This document shows positions 8,478-17,350 of a stretch of DNA of 64,000 nt, in pieces. This DNA is from Bacillota bacterium (GTDB taxonomy: Bacteria; Bacillota; UBA4882; UBA8346). Positions within the stretch are counted from its first letter, which is position 1. The number at the start of each line of letters is the position of its first letter. The stretch spans positions 62,001 to 126,000 of the forward strand of contig JAEYPR010000011.1 of assembly GCA_023410535.1 (NCBI GenBank). The letters are read 5' to 3'. The translations under genes and the position numbers were made by a program. The notes under the pieces were generated by a model, which was given only the letters and a program-made list of their open reading frames with translations, searched no databases and had not been told where the DNA came from.

Positions 8478-9248
8478 TTAAATTCCCATGATATGGTGAC
8501 CGCAATCCACATGCAGCACTTCACCGGTGACCCCGCTCGCCAAATCGCTCAATAGATATACTGCCGTTCCCGCCACATCCGCCAATTCGATCCCCCGCCG
8601 TAGCGGAGCTTTTTCCGCAACCACATCCCGCAGGTTTCCCAAATTACGGATCCCCTTGGCCGATAACGTTTTAATCGGTCCGGCCGAGATCGCATTCACC
8701 CTGATCCCCAACGGGCCGAGGTCGTTGGCCAGATAGCCGACGCACGTCTCCAAAGCCGCTTTGGCGACTCCCATCACATTATAACCAGGGATGACCCGTT
8801 CGGCTCCAATATAGGACAGTGTTACGATTCCGCCCCCCTCGCTCATCAACCCGCGGGCCGCCCGGCAGACCGCCACCAACGAATACGCGCTGACATCAAG
8901 AGCATGAGCGAACCCATCCCGCGAGGTCTCAATAAAATCGTTCTGAATATCCTCGGACTTGGCATGGGCGATCGCATGAACCACGCCGTGAATGACTTTT
9001 GTGCGCTCCCGCAGACCGGTAAAAAATTGTTCGATCGCCGAATCGGAGCCAACATCACACTGACAGACCGGAAAATCCCCCAAACCGCTCACCAATTCCA
9101 GCGTGGGTTCCATTTCCCGCTCCCCTTGAACCGTAAAAATCAATTCCGCCCCGGCCGCAGCCGCCATTTGTGCGATCCCCCAGGCAAGGCTCCAACGGTT
9201 GCGGACCCCCATGATCAACAGCTTTTTTCCGTTCAATATGGTGTTCAT
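8478..9248 (-). CDS. fabI: Enoyl-[acyl-carrier-protein] reductase FabI
   Basis: This 256-residue short-chain dehydrogenase has the FabI-specific nucleotide site (GKKLLIMGVRNRWSLAWGIAQ). The catalytic Tyr-x6-Lys pair lies in PGYNVMGVAKAALE. GIRVNAISAGPIKTLSAKGI and the C-terminal LASGVTGEVLHVDCGHHIMG are also present. It reduces trans-2-enoyl-ACP with NAD(P)H in the last step of each fatty-acid elongation cycle. The ATG at 9248 follows AGGAG. It stands alone, convergent with the LysR gene; other fab genes are not in the window. Confidence 0.95.
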   Translation of the reverse strand: MNTILNGKKLLIMGVRNRWSLAWGIAQMAAAAGAELIFTVQGEREMEPTLELVSGLGDFPVCQCDVGSDSAIEQFFTGLRERTKVIHGVVHAIAHAKSEDIQNDFIETSRDGFAHALDVSAYSLVAVCRAARGLMSEGGGIVTLSYIGAERVIPGYNVMGVAKAALETCVGYLANDLGPLGIRVNAISAGPIKTLSAKGIRNLGNLRDVVAEKAPLRRGIELADVAGTAVYLLSDLASGVTGEVLHVDCGHHIMGI

Positions 9249-9292
9249 CTGGACTCCTACTTGTAGAAAATACGCTGAAGGCGCTTCAATCG

Positions 9293-9360
9293 CCCAGACC
9301 TGGAGGTCAGGGCTAAGTTACAAACCAGTCTCAAGCCCTTCCAAGCTAGGTGGTGCTTCG
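9293..9360 (+). repeat. Dispersed 68-bp repeat R1, copy 1
   Basis: The segment from CCCAGACCTGGAGGTCAGGG to GGTGGTGCTTCG matches 39825-39892 over its whole 68-bp length without gaps, with about ten substitutions. It contains the palindrome GACCT/AGGTC and has no coding potential. Confidence 0.75.
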
Positions 9361-9527
9361 CAATCCAACGGCGATCCTTTTGTCCTTTAAAAGGACAACC
9401 ACTGCGTTGCCTATTCAATCTTTTATAGAGTTCAAAGCCTTGTGGTTACCCTTTTAAAGGGCGAGGGATCGCAGTTAGACTAATTTTTCTTTCCTTCGCT
9501 TGCCTCGGCACTCCAAACTACATATCC

Positions 9528-9590
9528 CATCCTCGCTCAACAGCTGCGCATCCTCGCTCAACGACTGTGCATCCTCGCTCAATGACTGCG
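9528..9590 (+). repeat. 21-bp tandem array, three units
   Basis: Three consecutive 21-bp units begin CATCCTCGCTCAA and differ at only a few positions. A fourth unit decays after CATTC. They lie in the intergenic gap downstream of hisJ. Confidence 0.85.
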
Positions 9591-9667
9591 CATTCAATCG
9601 ACCCATTTTAGCCGCTACAAAATGGCGTTTCCTTAAATCTTTGTTTTTTTGAATTTAATGCGTAGTA

Positions 9668-9757
9668 TGTTTCATGGCGCCCCCTCGCTGCGCAGTCGCA
9701 GAGAGGGGGAAGGTACAATTGATCAACTCGCAACATCCCGCCTCAGGGGGGTGAGTC
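9668..9757 (+). repeat. Hairpin repeat R2, copy 1
   Basis: It shares TTTCATGGC, a long hairpin (CCCCCTC, mismatch, CTGCG, four-base loop, CGCAG, GAGGGGG at 9680-9709) and a closing GGGGGGTGAGTC with the copy at 11606-11699. The right end overlaps the stop codon of the HisJ gene. Confidence 0.75.
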
Positions 9758-10579
9758 GCGCCACGCCACCAGCGTCACTTGACGCTTCTGATACGTCACA
9801 ATCTCATCAAATCCGCACGTCTCCAACAACCTTACCGCGGTCTCAAAATCCGCCCCCACGTCCTGCGGCCGGTGCGCATCCGAACCCAAGGTCACCCGAA
9901 CCCCGGCTTGTTGGCACAACAGTAGCAGCGCCCGGTCCGGATACAACCCGACATTGCTAAGCTTCGAACCCCTGATGCCGTAAGTGTTCAACTCGATCAC
10001 CGCATCGGCCTTGCCAAGCCGGGCTGCAAGCTCCCGATGCAGTTCGGCCATGACCGGCGACGCCAACCGCTGAAAGGTCCGTTTCGGCAGATCGATATGG
10101 CCCAAGGTATCAAAGAGATGACTTTCCGCCGCTTCGGCCACCCGTTGAAAATACAACGGAAAAATCTCCTCCGGGCCGTGTTCCGTCTCCCGGGCGATAT
10201 ACCCGTAATTCCATTCGGGGAAGAAATGGACTGAACCGATCAGGTAGTCCCACGGATAATTGCCGCCGATCCGTTCAATCTCCCGTTCCCAGCCCGGCAC
10301 ATAATCCACTTCCAGGCCAAGCTTCAAGCTGATATCACCCTGGTACTCCTGTTTAAAATCAGTCATGGTCCGGATATACTCGTCCAGGTCGCACCAGGCC
10401 ATGCCGCGCTCGTTCACCTTTTGGGGCGTCGGCGGTTCGTAAAACCGCGGCACGTGGTCGGCAAACCCCAACTCGTTCAAACCTAACGCAATCGCCCGCT
10501 CAATATATTGCCGGTCCTTCCCGCCCGCGTGCCCGCACCGTTTGGTATGGACATGATAATCAACCAAGTACAAAACCAT
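9743..10579 (-). CDS. hisJ: PHP-domain histidinol-phosphatase (HisJ family)
   Basis: This 278-residue protein starts with the PHP metal motif DYHVHTKRCGHA and has GFADHVP, the metal-binding H in IGSVHFFPEW, LGHIDLPKR and the final SDAHRPQDVG. HisJ-type enzymes hydrolyse histidinol phosphate in histidine biosynthesis with a trinuclear metal site. The ATG at 10579 has AAAGGTGG two bases upstream; a GTG six bases earlier is possible. No other his genes are near, so a different phosphoester substrate cannot be excluded. The stop codon lies within repeat R2. Confidence 0.8.
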   Translation of the reverse strand: MVLYLVDYHVHTKRCGHAGGKDRQYIERAIALGLNELGFADHVPRFYEPPTPQKVNERGMAWCDLDEYIRTMTDFKQEYQGDISLKLGLEVDYVPGWEREIERIGGNYPWDYLIGSVHFFPEWNYGYIARETEHGPEEIFPLYFQRVAEAAESHLFDTLGHIDLPKRTFQRLASPVMAELHRELAARLGKADAVIELNTYGIRGSKLSNVGLYPDRALLLLCQQAGVRVTLGSDAHRPQDVGADFETAVRLLETCGFDEIVTYQKRQVTLVAWRDSPP

Positions 10580-10730
10580 CGCCACCTTTGGTTTGATTCT
10601 GTTGCTTTAGCGTACCAAGGAAGTTCGATTTTTAAACGAATGAAAGTAACCAATGCATCAACGCCAGGCCCGGCAAAACTGCGCAGCGCCACCCCACCCT
10701 GCCAGGGTTTGAGAGCGTGTTTAGACTTCC

Positions 10731-10754
10731 GCCCAGGACTTTGTTCCTGGGCGA
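10731..10754. repeat. Perfect inverted repeat
   Basis: CGCCCAGGA and CCTGGGCG form an 8-bp GC-rich stem between hisJ and the zinc-ribbon gene. No U-run follows on either strand. Confidence 0.4.
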
Positions 10755-10771
10755 TGTCAACACTCTACAAA

Positions 10772-11398
10772 TTATCCTGCCAGCACTTGACTCTTTTTAA
10801 CCGGCTTACTGCACTGAACCTGCTGCGCCGCCGCCCGGTAGGTTGCATACTCGATTGAACGCAAGGTCTTAATGATCTGGCCCAAGGCGAAGAAGAGGCA
10901 CCCGCCGATGACACCGGTCATCAACAACAAAATGCTCGGCACAAACGGCGCCCCAAGCTTCAAGACCTCATTGGCCACCGGGGATACGCCCGGCCAAAGC
11001 ACTGCCGCGCCGCCAAGTCCAACCAACAGCGTTAGGCTGCCGAAGAGATAAAATACCCAGGCCAACATCGGTGTCGGCGGCGGCGTCAGGTTGATCAGCG
11101 GTTTTTCGTTTTTAATCTTTTCATAGGCCGTCTTTTGTTCCGGTGACAGCTGTTGAATCTCAGCCAGCAACGTTTGGGCTTGTTGGGCCTGAACGCTGTC
11201 GGGATGCAATTTGATCAACTGTTGGTATAGGTTGAACGCGGCGTTAAATTCATACTGTTCGTAGTGGTAATTGTAGGCCAGTTTAAACAATTCCTCACCG
11301 CTTAATTTCTCGTAGACCGGGAGCAGCGGCAATTGGCAGTCCGGGCAGTATTGCACCGTAAAAAGGTAATCCCGGTTGCAACTGGGGCAAATCGGCAT
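10772..11398 (-). CDS. Zinc-ribbon membrane protein of unknown function
   Basis: This 208-residue protein has an N-terminal zinc ribbon (CPSCNRDYLFTVQYCPDC, four Cys). A helical segment resembling a tetratricopeptide repeat follows at about residues 35-75 (LAYNYHYEQYEFNAAFNLYQQLIKLHPDS). Two hydrophobic membrane spans lie near residues 112-135 and 147-172. No catalytic motif is seen. The ATG at 11398 is supported by AAGGAG nine bases upstream; an upstream in-frame ATG lacks one. The zinc ribbon is probably cytoplasmic. I do not recognise the family. Confidence 0.65.
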   Translation of the reverse strand: MPICPSCNRDYLFTVQYCPDCQLPLLPVYEKLSGEELFKLAYNYHYEQYEFNAAFNLYQQLIKLHPDSVQAQQAQTLLAEIQQLSPEQKTAYEKIKNEKPLINLTPPPTPMLAWVFYLFGSLTLLVGLGGAAVLWPGVSPVANEVLKLGAPFVPSILLLMTGVIGGCLFFALGQIIKTLRSIEYATYRAAAQQVQCSKPVKKSQVLAG

Positions 11399-11504
11399 GA
11401 CAATCGACTCCTTTGTAAAAATCCTTAGCACGGCAATGACCTGACTTACCGAACCATTTTTATGATACATCAAAAACGGTAGGAAGGATTCCCTTTACAA
11501 AAAT

Positions 11505-11553
11505 TTAACCGGTTGGCAGGGCGTATCATTCCTACGCCCCGCTAACCGGTTAA
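11505..11553 (-). terminator. Long terminator hairpin downstream of alaS
   Basis: TTAACCGGTT pairs with AACCGGTTAA, with an inner GGGCGTA/TACGCCC stem. On the minus strand it ends in TTAAATTTTTG. It lies between the alaS stop and the next gene's start. Confidence 0.65.
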
Positions 11554-11605
11554 TTTAACGACTTCTCCAATCCAACTGTTTCTGGGTGCTAAAGTTTACG
11601 AACAT

Positions 11606-11699
11606 TGTTTCATGGCACCCCCTCACTGCGTAGTCGCAGAGAGGGAGGGGGACAGTACCCTGTTTCAACCTGCATTTGCTGCCGTAAGGGGGGTGAGTC
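11606..11699 (+). repeat. Hairpin repeat R2, copy 2
   Basis: This is the second copy of the element at 9668-9757, with the same CCCCCTC/CTGCG/CGCAG hairpin (11618-11650). Its GGGGGGTGAGTC end stops 8 bp short of the alaS stop codon. Both copies thus sit at the 3-prime end of a minus-strand gene. Confidence 0.75.
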
Positions 11700-11706
11700 A
11701 CCCTTA

Positions 11707-14325
11707 TTACCCCAGCAACTCCCGGACCAGCCTTTCGCCGACCGCCAACGCCTGGTCGACTTTGGCGATGTCCTTGCCGCCCGCTTGCGCGAGGTCGGGC
11801 CGGCCGCCGCCGCCGCCACCAGCTTCGGTCGCGACCGCTTTGATGACGTTGCCGGCTTGGACTTTGCCGGTAAGGTCCTTGGTCACGCCCACCACAAAGG
11901 AGATTTTCCCTTCGGTGACCGCGCCAAGTACTGCCACGCCGCTGCCCATATAATCGCGGAGTTTATCGACGGCTTCGCGAATCAGGTCGATGTTTAAGCC
12001 GTCGACCCGCGCCACGATATATTTACCGACCGCCGCCGCTTGGACTTGGTCGAACAACGCTTTTACCTGTTGCGCCGCTTGATCCTGTCCCGCTTTGGCC
12101 TGTTCCTTCTGTAATTTATTCAACTCATCCAGCAAGTTTTGGAGTTTCGCCACCACTTGATTGGCGTCGGTCTTCAACAACCCGCAAACTTCGGTTAAAG
12201 CGGTCCGCTCGACGTTAGCCAGCCGCACCGCTTCGGCACCGGTGACAGCTTCGATCCGGCGGACGCCAGTGGCCACGCTGCTTTCGCTCAAAACCCGGAA
12301 GAGGCGGACCTGGGCGGTGTTCGCCACGTGGGTTCCGCCGCAGAGCTCGGCGCTGACATTCGGCACCTGGACCATCCGGACTTTGTCGCCGTATTTCTCG
12401 CCAAACAACGCCATCGCCCCGGCGGCGACCGCATCCTGATAGCTGGTCTCCTGCGTGCAGACCGGGATGCTTTGGCTGATCACTTGATTGACCAATCCTT
12501 CGATCTCGCGGATCTGTTCCTCGGTAACCTTCTCAAAATGGGTGAAATCGAATCGCAACCGTTCCGGCGTGACCAACGATCCCGACTGATGGACGTGATC
12601 GCCGAGCACTTGACGCAGGGCGGCCTGGAGCAAGTGAGTGGCCGTATGATTGGCGGCGGTGGCCTGACGGCGCTCCGCAGCCACGCTCAGCATAAACTGG
12701 GTGGTGTTCTTAGGGAACGTCCCGGCTTTCCGGACCAGATGAACGATGCGGTCGTTTAACTTCACCGTATCGGCCACGGCAAATTCCTGCCCGTCGGCCG
12801 TGATCGCGCCCATGTCGCCGACCTGACCACCGGATTCGGCGTAAAAAGGAGTCTGGTCAAAGACCAGATGCCAGTAATCCTGATCCTCGCCGATCATGCA
12901 GAGTTTACCGGGGCATTCCAAATGCTCGTATCCTTCAAAACGGGAATGCGGTTCCTCGGTCAGGCTCTCCCAACGAGTCTGGTCCTCGGACATGGTGAAC
13001 TTGCCGCTTTGGCGGGCTTTGGTCCGTTGATTGTCCATCTCGCGGTTAAAACCGTCCAGATCGACCGCCAAGCCGTGTTCTTCGGCCATCAGTTGCGTCA
13101 GATCCAGCGGGAACCCGTAGGTATCGTATAATTTAAAGGCATCGGCACCGGCAATGGTTTTACCGCCGCCTGCCGCCAAATGCGCCGCGATACTTTCAAA
13201 CAGTTCAATTCCTTTATCCAGGGTCCGGTTGAACCCTTCCTCTTCGGCTTTGATCACCAACTCGCAGTGGCGTTGTTGGGATACCAGTTCCGGATAGGCC
13301 GCGCCCATCGCCGCCACCAACGCCGGAACGATCTTGTATAAAAACGGTTCGGTCATCTGCAACGTCCGGCCGAACCGGGCCGCGCGGCGCAAAATCCGAC
13401 GCAGCACGTAACCCCGGCCTTCGTTGGACGGCAAGGCGCCGTCGGCAATGGCGAAGGTCAGCGCCCGAACGTGATCGGCGATCACCCGCATCGGCACTTG
13501 GTTTTCGGCTTTGGCGTAATTTTGGCCGGTGACAGTTTCGATTCCTTTGATGATCGCCCGGAAGAGATCGATATCATAGTTGGAGCGTTCCTGTTGCAAT
13601 ACGGAGACGATCCGTTCAAAACCCATGCCGGTATCGACATGTTTGGCCGGAAGCTCTTCAAGGCTGCCGTCTGATTTGCGGTTATATTGGATAAAGACCA
13701 GATTCCACAGCTCGATATAGCGGGCGCAACCGGCGTTGACGGCGCAAACGTGGCCGGGAAGATGACTTTTGTCGCAACGTTCCGGTCCCAAATCAATATG
13801 AATCTCGGAGCAGGGTCCGCATGGTCCGGTATCCCCCATCTCCCAGAAGTTGTCCTTCTCGCCGAACCGCATGATGTGCGCCGGTTCGATATCGGTAATC
13901 GTTTTCCAGAGCGTCTCGGCCTCGTCGTCGGTCTTATAGACGGTGGCGTATAACTTATCCTTGGGCAGCCCCCAACGTCCGGTCAGCAATTCCCAAGCCC
14001 ATTCGATCGCTTCTTTCTTATAATAGTCCCCGAACGACCAATTGCCGAGCATTTCAAAGAAGGTGTGATGGTATGTATCCCGGCCCACTTCTTCCAGATC
14101 GTTATGCTTGCCGCTCACCCGGATACACTTTTGAGAGTCGGCCGCCCGTTTGTAAGAGCGGGTCCCGGTGTTCAGAAAGACATCTTTAAACTGGTTCATC
14201 CCGGCATTGGTAAAGATCAGGGTCGGATCGTTATGCGGCACCAACGATGCGCTCGGAACAATCTCATGCCCTTTTTCCTTAAAAAAGTCAAGGAATTCTT
14301 GGCGTACCTGACTCGCGGATTTCAC
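11707..14325 (-). CDS. alaS: Alanyl-tRNA synthetase
   Basis: This is full length at 872 residues. The N-terminal class II catalytic core has FTNAGMNQFKDVFL and the motif 2 and 3 regions. GRGYVLRRILRRAARFGR is followed by the editing domain with the zinc site HTATHLL and CGGTHVANT. The C-terminal DHHA1 region ends with GGGGGGRPDLAQAGG. It charges tRNA-Ala and hydrolyses Ser/Gly-tRNA-Ala. The start is GTG at 14325 behind GGAGGAG. It is a single gene with its own promoter and leader. Confidence 0.98.
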   Translation of the reverse strand: MKSASQVRQEFLDFFKEKGHEIVPSASLVPHNDPTLIFTNAGMNQFKDVFLNTGTRSYKRAADSQKCIRVSGKHNDLEEVGRDTYHHTFFEMLGNWSFGDYYKKEAIEWAWELLTGRWGLPKDKLYATVYKTDDEAETLWKTITDIEPAHIMRFGEKDNFWEMGDTGPCGPCSEIHIDLGPERCDKSHLPGHVCAVNAGCARYIELWNLVFIQYNRKSDGSLEELPAKHVDTGMGFERIVSVLQQERSNYDIDLFRAIIKGIETVTGQNYAKAENQVPMRVIADHVRALTFAIADGALPSNEGRGYVLRRILRRAARFGRTLQMTEPFLYKIVPALVAAMGAAYPELVSQQRHCELVIKAEEEGFNRTLDKGIELFESIAAHLAAGGGKTIAGADAFKLYDTYGFPLDLTQLMAEEHGLAVDLDGFNREMDNQRTKARQSGKFTMSEDQTRWESLTEEPHSRFEGYEHLECPGKLCMIGEDQDYWHLVFDQTPFYAESGGQVGDMGAITADGQEFAVADTVKLNDRIVHLVRKAGTFPKNTTQFMLSVAAERRQATAANHTATHLLQAALRQVLGDHVHQSGSLVTPERLRFDFTHFEKVTEEQIREIEGLVNQVISQSIPVCTQETSYQDAVAAGAMALFGEKYGDKVRMVQVPNVSAELCGGTHVANTAQVRLFRVLSESSVATGVRRIEAVTGAEAVRLANVERTALTEVCGLLKTDANQVVAKLQNLLDELNKLQKEQAKAGQDQAAQQVKALFDQVQAAAVGKYIVARVDGLNIDLIREAVDKLRDYMGSGVAVLGAVTEGKISFVVGVTKDLTGKVQAGNVIKAVATEAGGGGGGRPDLAQAGGKDIAKVDQALAVGERLVRELLG

Positions 14326-14393
14326 AACAAATCTCCTCCACTTACAAAAATTGATTCTATTTTATTAATTCATAGTAAAAAACATTGAAATAA

Positions 14394-14423
14394 CCCTTTC
14401 AATTCGATAAGAGATTGAAAGGG
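14394..14423 (-). promoter_or_regulatory. alaS leader hairpin
   Basis: CCCTTTCAAT pairs perfectly with ATTGAAAGGG (10 bp, 10-nt loop) about 70 bp upstream of alaS. On the minus strand a T-rich run (TTATTTCAATGTTTTTT) follows, so it may act as an attenuator. No T-box consensus is visible. Confidence 0.4.
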
Positions 14424-14474
14424 AAGGCTTATCGTCTTTATTAATTGTTCAAACCGGCAATTCAGACTGATTCC

Positions 14475-14503
14475 ATTGTAATCGAAAATGTTGTCAATAG
14501 CAA
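14475..14503 (-). promoter_or_regulatory. Predicted promoter of alaS
   Basis: TTGCTA and TACAAT lie 17 nt apart on the minus strand, upstream of the leader hairpin. Confidence 0.55.
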
Positions 14504-14636
14504 GTTTATCTTAACTTGCAACCGGGGCTTTCGACTATGATCCAGATAATATTTTAAATTTAGGTTACCGAGGTATAATTATCCAATTCCAAGTAGATAA
14601 TACCGGTAGAATCTTATTTAGGAGGGTGAACTTACG

Positions 14637-15056
14637 ATGAACGAACCGCTGACATCCGAATCCGGTCTGGTCGAATCGCCAACCATGGTGGCGACGGAGG
14701 AATTTTTTGAACGAGCGTTGTTTCAGGATATTTTAGAGATGAAATCCGTCCAGCAGGTGAGCGACGCGACGGCCATCAACACGCAGAAGATCCGGGATCA
14801 AGTTTATACTTCCTTATTCGAGCTTTTCCAGCGTTGCCGGGGCCTGAACCCCGAACCCAATCAAGCCGCCGATGAGATTTTCAGCGTCTTTGAACTCTTT
14901 TTAAAGAACTATTACCAACATTTCCGCTCCGCCATGGAAACGCTGATCGCGGAGAAATCTCCGGTCCGGGTCGCATACCTGTTAGGGAAAAAATCCGACC
15001 GTTTGAATCAGATGATCGACGAACTGATTCAAGAGATTCAAGCCGAATTAACGTAA
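14637..15056 (+). CDS. Small helical protein of unknown function
   Basis: This 139-residue, acidic, mainly alpha-helical protein has no signal peptide, membrane segment or catalytic motif that I recognise. Features are FFERALFQDILEMK, ELFQRCRGLNPEPNQAADEIFSVFELFLKNYYQHF and a C-terminal helix DRLNQMIDELIQEIQ. It is preceded by AGGAGGGTGAA and a TATAAT-like box near 14575. A strong terminator follows, so it is a monocistronic real gene, divergent from alaS. The function is unknown. Confidence 0.7.
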   Translation: MNEPLTSESGLVESPTMVATEEFFERALFQDILEMKSVQQVSDATAINTQKIRDQVYTSLFELFQRCRGLNPEPNQAADEIFSVFELFLKNYYQHFRSAMETLIAEKSPVRVAYLLGKKSDRLNQMIDELIQEIQAELT

Positions 15057-15103
15057 CGCCTTGCCAGCATATTGCTATTCCATACCCCCATCCCTAATCG
15101 AAG

Positions 15104-15137
15104 ACAACCGGCCAGTAACAGGCCGGTTGTCCTTTTT
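15104..15137 (+). terminator. Intrinsic terminator
   Basis: ACAACCGGCC pairs with GGCCGGTTGT (10 bp, 7-nt loop), followed by CCTTTTT. Confidence 0.85.
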
Positions 15138-15240
15138 GGGTGATGATTGTTATAATCGTGCTTTCGCGCCAAACGATGACTCGACTTATTGCGAAGAAAT
15201 GCAACTGTTGGCGGGGGCAGGGTTAAGGGCATCCTCAAAA

Positions 15241-15579
15241 TCATAAAGCAGTTTCGCCTTCCTCACCGGTGCGAATCCGGACTACTTCATCGATATGGGA
15301 AATAAAGATTTTCCCATCGCCAATCTCCCCGGTGCGGGCTTTTTCAATGATGGTCTTTTTGATCAGCTCCACTTCGTTGTCTTTGACGACTACTTCTAAC
15401 TTGAGCTTCGAAATGAGATCCACCTTATACTTCTCACCGCGCCATTGTTGGACAATTCCTTTTTGATTGCCATGACCCTCGATCTCCGAGATCATCAATC
15501 CGGAATAACCCACTTTTTCAAGCGCTTGACGCACGTCATCCAATTTCTCGGGACGAATTACCGCAATAATATGTTTCAT
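15241..15579 (-). CDS. glnK: Nitrogen regulatory protein P-II
   Basis: This 112-residue P-II protein carries the T-loop with Tyr51 (QWRGEKYKVDL) and the B-loop TGEIGDGKIFI for ATP/2-oxoglutarate binding. P-II proteins sense 2-oxoglutarate and ADP/ATP and block AmtB when nitrogen is ample. Its ATG abuts the amtB stop codon (TAAATG), with GGAGGGGAGA as ribosome site, so the two are translationally coupled. The standard amtB-glnK pair order supports the GlnK role. Confidence 0.95.
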   Translation of the reverse strand: MKHIIAVIRPEKLDDVRQALEKVGYSGLMISEIEGHGNQKGIVQQWRGEKYKVDLISKLKLEVVVKDNEVELIKKTIIEKARTGEIGDGKIFISHIDEVVRIRTGEEGETAL

Positions 15580-16947
15580 TTATCTCCCCTCCTGTACTGC
15601 GCGCACGCCTACCGGAGCGCTGGATTCGGCAGCAATTGAACTATATGAAAGAGTTGGTTTACGGGTCAAAAACTCCGGATACGCGCTATTGCCATGTTCG
15701 CCGATGTCCAATCCCTCAATTTCTTCTTGAAGCGATACACGGATTCCCATGGTATATTTAATTACTAACCATGTAACCAAAGAGAGAGCAAAGACAAAAA
15801 GCGCCGGAACAATCACGCCGACCAACTGCGCGGAGAGCAATTTGGTTCCGCCGCCAAAAAGAAGCCCGTTGCCAGTGGCGGTGCCGGTCAGTTTATCTTG
15901 CGCGAACAACCCGACCGCGATGGTTCCAAATACACCGTTGACCAAATGAACCGAAAGGGCGCCAACCGGATCGTCAATTTTCACCCGATCAAAGAAGATG
16001 ACTGCGAAGACAACCAGAACACCGGCAATCGCGCCGATAATCAGCGCGCTGCTGACACTGACAAATGCGCAAGGAGCCGTGATCGCGACCAAACCGGCCA
16101 AACAACCGTTCAAGGTCATCCCGAGGTCCGGTTTGCCCAATACGATCCAGGAAATAATCGTCGAGCTCAAGGTTGCCGCGATCGCTCCGGTATTGGTCGT
16201 CATCAACACATGCGAAATCGCCGTGGGATCAGCCGCCATAGTTGAACCGGGATTAAAACCGAACCAACCCAGCCATAATACGAAAACACCGATGGTAGCG
16301 ATACTCAGGTTATGACCCGGAATCGGATTGATCTTGCCGTCCTTGCCATACTTACCAAAACGCGGACCCAACACCAAGATACCGGCCAGTGCCGCCCAAC
16401 CGCCAACTGAGTGTACTACTGTGGAACCGGCGAAATCAAACATTCCGAGTTGCGCCAACCAACCGCCGCCCCAGATCCAGTGGCCGACCACCGGATAAAT
16501 CAATACCGCCATTACAAAAGAGAACACGATAAATGATTTATACTTGATCCGTTCGGCAACCGCTCCGGAAACAATGGTGGCCGCAGTTCCGCAGAAAACC
16601 AGCTGGAAGAAGAATTTCGCAAGCAGCGGAACTCCCGTCCAGGAGATTGCCGTGTAAACTCCTTTATAGGCATCGGCGATTGCCGGTGAATTGTCAGCTC
16701 CACCGATAAAAAACAAACCTTTTAAACCGACGAACGGGGTTCCGTCTCCAAACATCAATCCCCAACCCAATAATAAAAAGCCGAGTGACGATACAGCAAA
16801 CACGATAAAGTTTTTGGACAAGATATTCACGCAGTTTTTCGCCCGGGCGAATCCGGATTCGACCATGGCAAACCCTAAATTCATGAAGAAAACTAACATT
16901 GCAGTGATTAAGACCCATAAGGTATCCAAAACAACCTTCGTTTCCAT
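15580..16947 (-). CDS. amtB: Ammonium transporter
   Basis: This 455-residue protein has eleven predicted membrane helices. Family signatures are MVESGFARAKNCVNILSKN, WIWGGGWLAQLGMFDFAGSTVVHSVGG (first pore His), HNLSIATIGVFVLWLGWFGFNPGS and DDPVGALSVHLVNGVFGTIAVGLF (second pore His). It conducts NH4+/NH3 and is gated by GlnK, encoded directly downstream. The ATG at 16947 follows GGGGGA. Confidence 0.96.
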   Translation of the reverse strand: METKVVLDTLWVLITAMLVFFMNLGFAMVESGFARAKNCVNILSKNFIVFAVSSLGFLLLGWGLMFGDGTPFVGLKGLFFIGGADNSPAIADAYKGVYTAISWTGVPLLAKFFFQLVFCGTAATIVSGAVAERIKYKSFIVFSFVMAVLIYPVVGHWIWGGGWLAQLGMFDFAGSTVVHSVGGWAALAGILVLGPRFGKYGKDGKINPIPGHNLSIATIGVFVLWLGWFGFNPGSTMAADPTAISHVLMTTNTGAIAATLSSTIISWIVLGKPDLGMTLNGCLAGLVAITAPCAFVSVSSALIIGAIAGVLVVFAVIFFDRVKIDDPVGALSVHLVNGVFGTIAVGLFAQDKLTGTATGNGLLFGGGTKLLSAQLVGVIVPALFVFALSLVTWLVIKYTMGIRVSLQEEIEGLDIGEHGNSAYPEFLTRKPTLSYSSIAAESSAPVGVRAVQEGR

Positions 16948-17296
16948 GACAATCCCCCATTTTTTTGATATTTACCACAACCATTACATTTCAGTGAAAC
17001 AGCCCTCCTCCTTCCACGGTAACTTTAATGCGGCTTAAATCATCAGTTGCCGTTGTCATACGATAGTAAGGATCATGTAATATAATGTAGTTTAGTTGAC
17101 AATATTCTAACATGAATATAACTCAATAATCAATATCTATTTAATTGAATACTGAATACATCAACTTACATGACAGATACATCACATTTCTGAATGTCTC
17201 TTACCGGTTATGTACCTGAAAACAACGTCAACATTCGAATTCAATCTCTCGAAACATGGTTTTAAAAAACGGACCATTGACCTAAATTCAATTGAA
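16948..17296. other. Gap upstream of amtB and downstream of clpC
   Basis: This AT-rich stretch must carry the amtB promoter. I could not assign a convincing -35/-10 pair, a GlnR box or a sigma-54 box. A GGAAGGAGGAGG run near 17008-17019 on the minus strand is followed by only an ATG-TAA pair. Confidence 0.4.
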
Positions 17297-17330
17297 AAAC
17301 CCCCTCAACAGTTGCCTGTCAAGGGGGTTT
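17297..17330 (-). terminator. Strong terminator of the clpC operon
   Basis: AAACCCCCTTGACAG pairs with CTGTTGAGGGGGTTT (15 bp including two G-U pairs) around a GCAA tetraloop on the minus strand, followed by TTTC. It sits just after the clpC stop. Confidence 0.9.
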
Positions 17331-17350
17331 CATCAATACCAGTCAATAAT

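Larger units (their letters stand above)
9249..9742. other. 494-bp gene-free region made of small repeats
   Basis: The stretch holds a 68-bp dispersed repeat (9293-9360), several short perfect palindromes such as TTGTCCTTT/AAAGGACAA near 9390, a three-unit 21-bp tandem array (9528-9590) and a hairpin repeat (9668-9757). No gene or RNA family is recognisable. Confidence 0.6.

Noticed and set aside
12328..12759. 143-codon plus-strand frame inside alaS
   Set aside because: Antisense shadow of a highly conserved gene.
14326..14636. T-box riboswitch upstream of alaS
   Set aside because: No T-box core sequence (GGTGGNACCGCG-like) on the minus strand; only a simple hairpin is present.
16948..17296. 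GlnR or sigma-54 control site before amtB
   Set aside because: TGTNAN7TNACA and TGGCAC-N5-TTGCA patterns were looked for on both strands and not found.
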